A stretch of DNA of 7,206 bases from Crocinitomicaceae bacterium (lineage in GTDB: Bacteria > Bacteroidota > Bacteroidia > Flavobacteriales_D > Crocinitomicaceae), in NCBI GenBank assembly GCA_024643585.1, contig JAHEMP010000115.1, positions 1 through 7,206 on the forward strand, read 5' to 3'. The notes beneath the pieces were generated by a model that saw nothing but the letters and a program-made list of their open reading frames with translations, ran no database searches and was not told the origin of the DNA. Positions 6,245 to 7,206 of this stretch are shown in pieces. Both the position numbers and the translations under genes were made by a program. Positions within the stretch are counted from its first letter, which is position 1, and each line of letters begins with the position of its first letter.

Positions 6245-7131
6245 AAAGGAAAATACGTTTTATCGTCAATCCGAAATCTGGAGTTCAGAAAAAATATGAT
6301 ATACCGTCACTTATTGAAAAATACATTGACAGGAATCAATTTGATATAGACATTGCACATACAGCCTATAAGAAACATGCGAAAACGATTGCTGAAGAAT
6401 CTGCTAAGGAGGGATTTGACATAGTTTGCGCAGTTGGAGGAGATGGCTCCGTTCATGAAGTGGGTACAGCCCTCATTGGCACAAAAACAATTCTGGCAAT
6501 TATACCTGCTGGTTCTGGAAACGGACTTGCTAGACATTTGGGCATTCCTATGGATTTTGTTGAGGCTATTCAAACGATAAACAACAGCAAAGAAGAATTG
6601 ATGGATACCGTTTTGGTAAACGATAAAGTCTTTGTAAATGTTGGAGGATATGGTTTCGACGCTGTTATAGCTAAAGGATTTGAAAATCATGTGAGACGAG
6701 GATTTTGGGGTTATGTTAAACTTGTTACGCAACAATGCTTTGGCTATAAATCAACTCATTTTTCTATTGACATAAATGGTGAAAAACGAGATGGAAAATT
6801 ATTCTTGTGTACAATAGCAAATGCAACTGAGTACGGAAATGGATTTTGTGTATCGCCTAATTCAAGTGTTAAAGATGGTATCATTGAATTGTGCATGTTA
6901 AAACCGTTTAATTTACTACTATCACCCTTTGTGATTTTTCGCTTTTTCAACAAATCGAATGACAAAGGAAAGTACATGGAAATCATTCCATTTCAAAAAG
7001 CACGTATAACTCTTGATTCTCCAATCGGTCACTACGATGGCGAACCATTTGATGTTCGAAAAGAATTGAACATAGAAGTGGTGCCGAATAGCCTTCGAAT
7101 TTTAATCAATAAAAATAGTCATGTCAAATAA
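6241..7131 (+). CDS. Diacylglycerol kinase family lipid kinase (DgkB/YegS type)
   Basis: This is a 296-residue soluble or membrane-associated lipid kinase of the DAGK catalytic family, expected to phosphorylate diacylglycerol (or a similar lipid alcohol) with ATP to give phosphatidate. The family blocks are in order: NPKSG (10-14), GGDGSVHEVG (66-75) for nucleotide binding, PAGSGNGLARHLGIP (89-103), NVGGYGFDA (132-140) and HYDGEP (264-269) with the expected Asp-Gly-Glu. Length is normal for the bacterial family, and no truncation is seen. The ATG at 6241 lies inside the stop of the upstream LtaS-like gene (ATGA), with no separate Shine-Dalgarno, so translation is probably coupled. The last 11 bp overlap the next gene. 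Next to an enzyme expected to release diacylglycerol, recycling that product to phosphatidate is the most economical role. This is inference, since YegS-type members can prefer other lipids. Confidence 0.92.
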   Translation: MKRKIRFIVNPKSGVQKKYDIPSLIEKYIDRNQFDIDIAHTAYKKHAKTIAEESAKEGFDIVCAVGGDGSVHEVGTALIGTKTILAIIPAGSGNGLARHLGIPMDFVEAIQTINNSKEELMDTVLVNDKVFVNVGGYGFDAVIAKGFENHVRRGFWGYVKLVTQQCFGYKSTHFSIDINGEKRDGKLFLCTIANATEYGNGFCVSPNSSVKDGIIELCMLKPFNLLLSPFVIFRFFNKSNDKGKYMEIIPFQKARITLDSPIGHYDGEPFDVRKELNIEVVPNSLRILINKNSHVK

Positions 7132-7206
7132 GTGGAAATTAGAAAATACGCTGCAAACCTTGGATAAATTATCCGAAAATGCTAAACCGGCTTGGGGTCA
7201 TATGAA
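7121..7206 (+). CDS. Start of a gene resembling DUF1569/DinB-like proteins, cut by the window edge
   Basis: From the ATG at 7121 a frame stays open to the window edge for 28 codons, beginning MSNKWKLENTLQTLDKL and continuing to AKPAWGHM. It overlaps the end of the lipid kinase gene by 11 bp in another frame, continuing the overlap pattern of this cluster. A short helix followed by a Pro/Trp-Gly-His-Met motif resembles the N-terminus of DUF1569 proteins, small four-helix DinB-like proteins. In that family a WG-x-M segment precedes a conserved histidine-containing helix. That histidine would lie just beyond the window. The reading frame is well supported by position. The family call rests on a short motif and memory of the family, and the function of DUF1569 is unknown. 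Confidence 0.5.
   Translation, partial: MSNKWKLENTLQTLDKLSENAKPAWGHM

Noticed and set aside
6307..6735. Minus-strand ORF of 142 codons opposite the lipid kinase
   Set aside because: The plus-strand kinase has every family motif in order. The antisense frame has no recognisable domain and is rich in Ser, Asn and Cys as expected of a shadow frame.
1..7206. CRISPR arrays, insertion sequences, defence genes, riboswitches
   Set aside because: I saw no regularly spaced repeats, transposase motifs, terminal inverted repeats or long structured leaders. Every gap is under 200 bp and is described in the feature list or the neighbouring gene entries.

Overview
This AT-rich window reads as chromosomal DNA of a Bacteroidota bacterium, most likely Flavobacteriia or a close relative. 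Four things point there. A GWxTD-type secreted protein is present, a family largely restricted to Bacteroidota. Promoter-like boxes fit the Bacteroidota TAnnTTTG (-7) and TTG (-33) pattern. Recognisable Shine-Dalgarno sites are almost absent. The AroQ protein also carries sequence features that I recall from Bacteroidota homologues. The lineage call is an inference from family knowledge, not from a database search.

Layout. Bases 1-132 hold no supported gene, only a possible leftward promoter, a weak rightward hairpin with a T-run, and the strong terminator of the tRNA. A tRNA-Ser(UGA) gene lies on the minus strand (133-220) with its own promoter at 225-254. After a 195-bp gap with a TTACA/TGTAA repeat come two rightward genes, a secreted GWxTD-domain protein (416-1858) and a GT2 glycosyltransferase that starts with TTG (1873-2892). 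aroQ (2889-3305, minus) is packed between the glycosyltransferase, whose 3' end it overlaps by 4 bp, and xerD (3309-4211, plus), whose start codon is 3 bp from its own. After a 128-bp gap a rightward overlapping cluster begins. It consists of a five-helix LtaS/MdoB-type headgroup transferase (4340-6244), a diacylglycerol-kinase-family lipid kinase (6241-7131, ATGA overlap), and the first 28 codons of a further gene (from 7121, 11-bp overlap) that resembles DUF1569/DinB-like proteins and leaves the window.

How the genes work together. AroQ (shikimate pathway) and XerD (chromosome dimer resolution) are housekeeping genes that share a very compact arrangement. The clearest functional link is the last cluster. 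LtaS/MdoB-type enzymes take a headgroup from a phospholipid and release diacylglycerol, and a diacylglycerol kinase would return that product to phosphatidate. The overlap of these two genes suggests a coupled headgroup-transfer and lipid-recycling unit in an organism that should have no classical lipoteichoic acid. I found no phage, insertion sequence, CRISPR array or defence system, and no clear evidence of a wholly new system.
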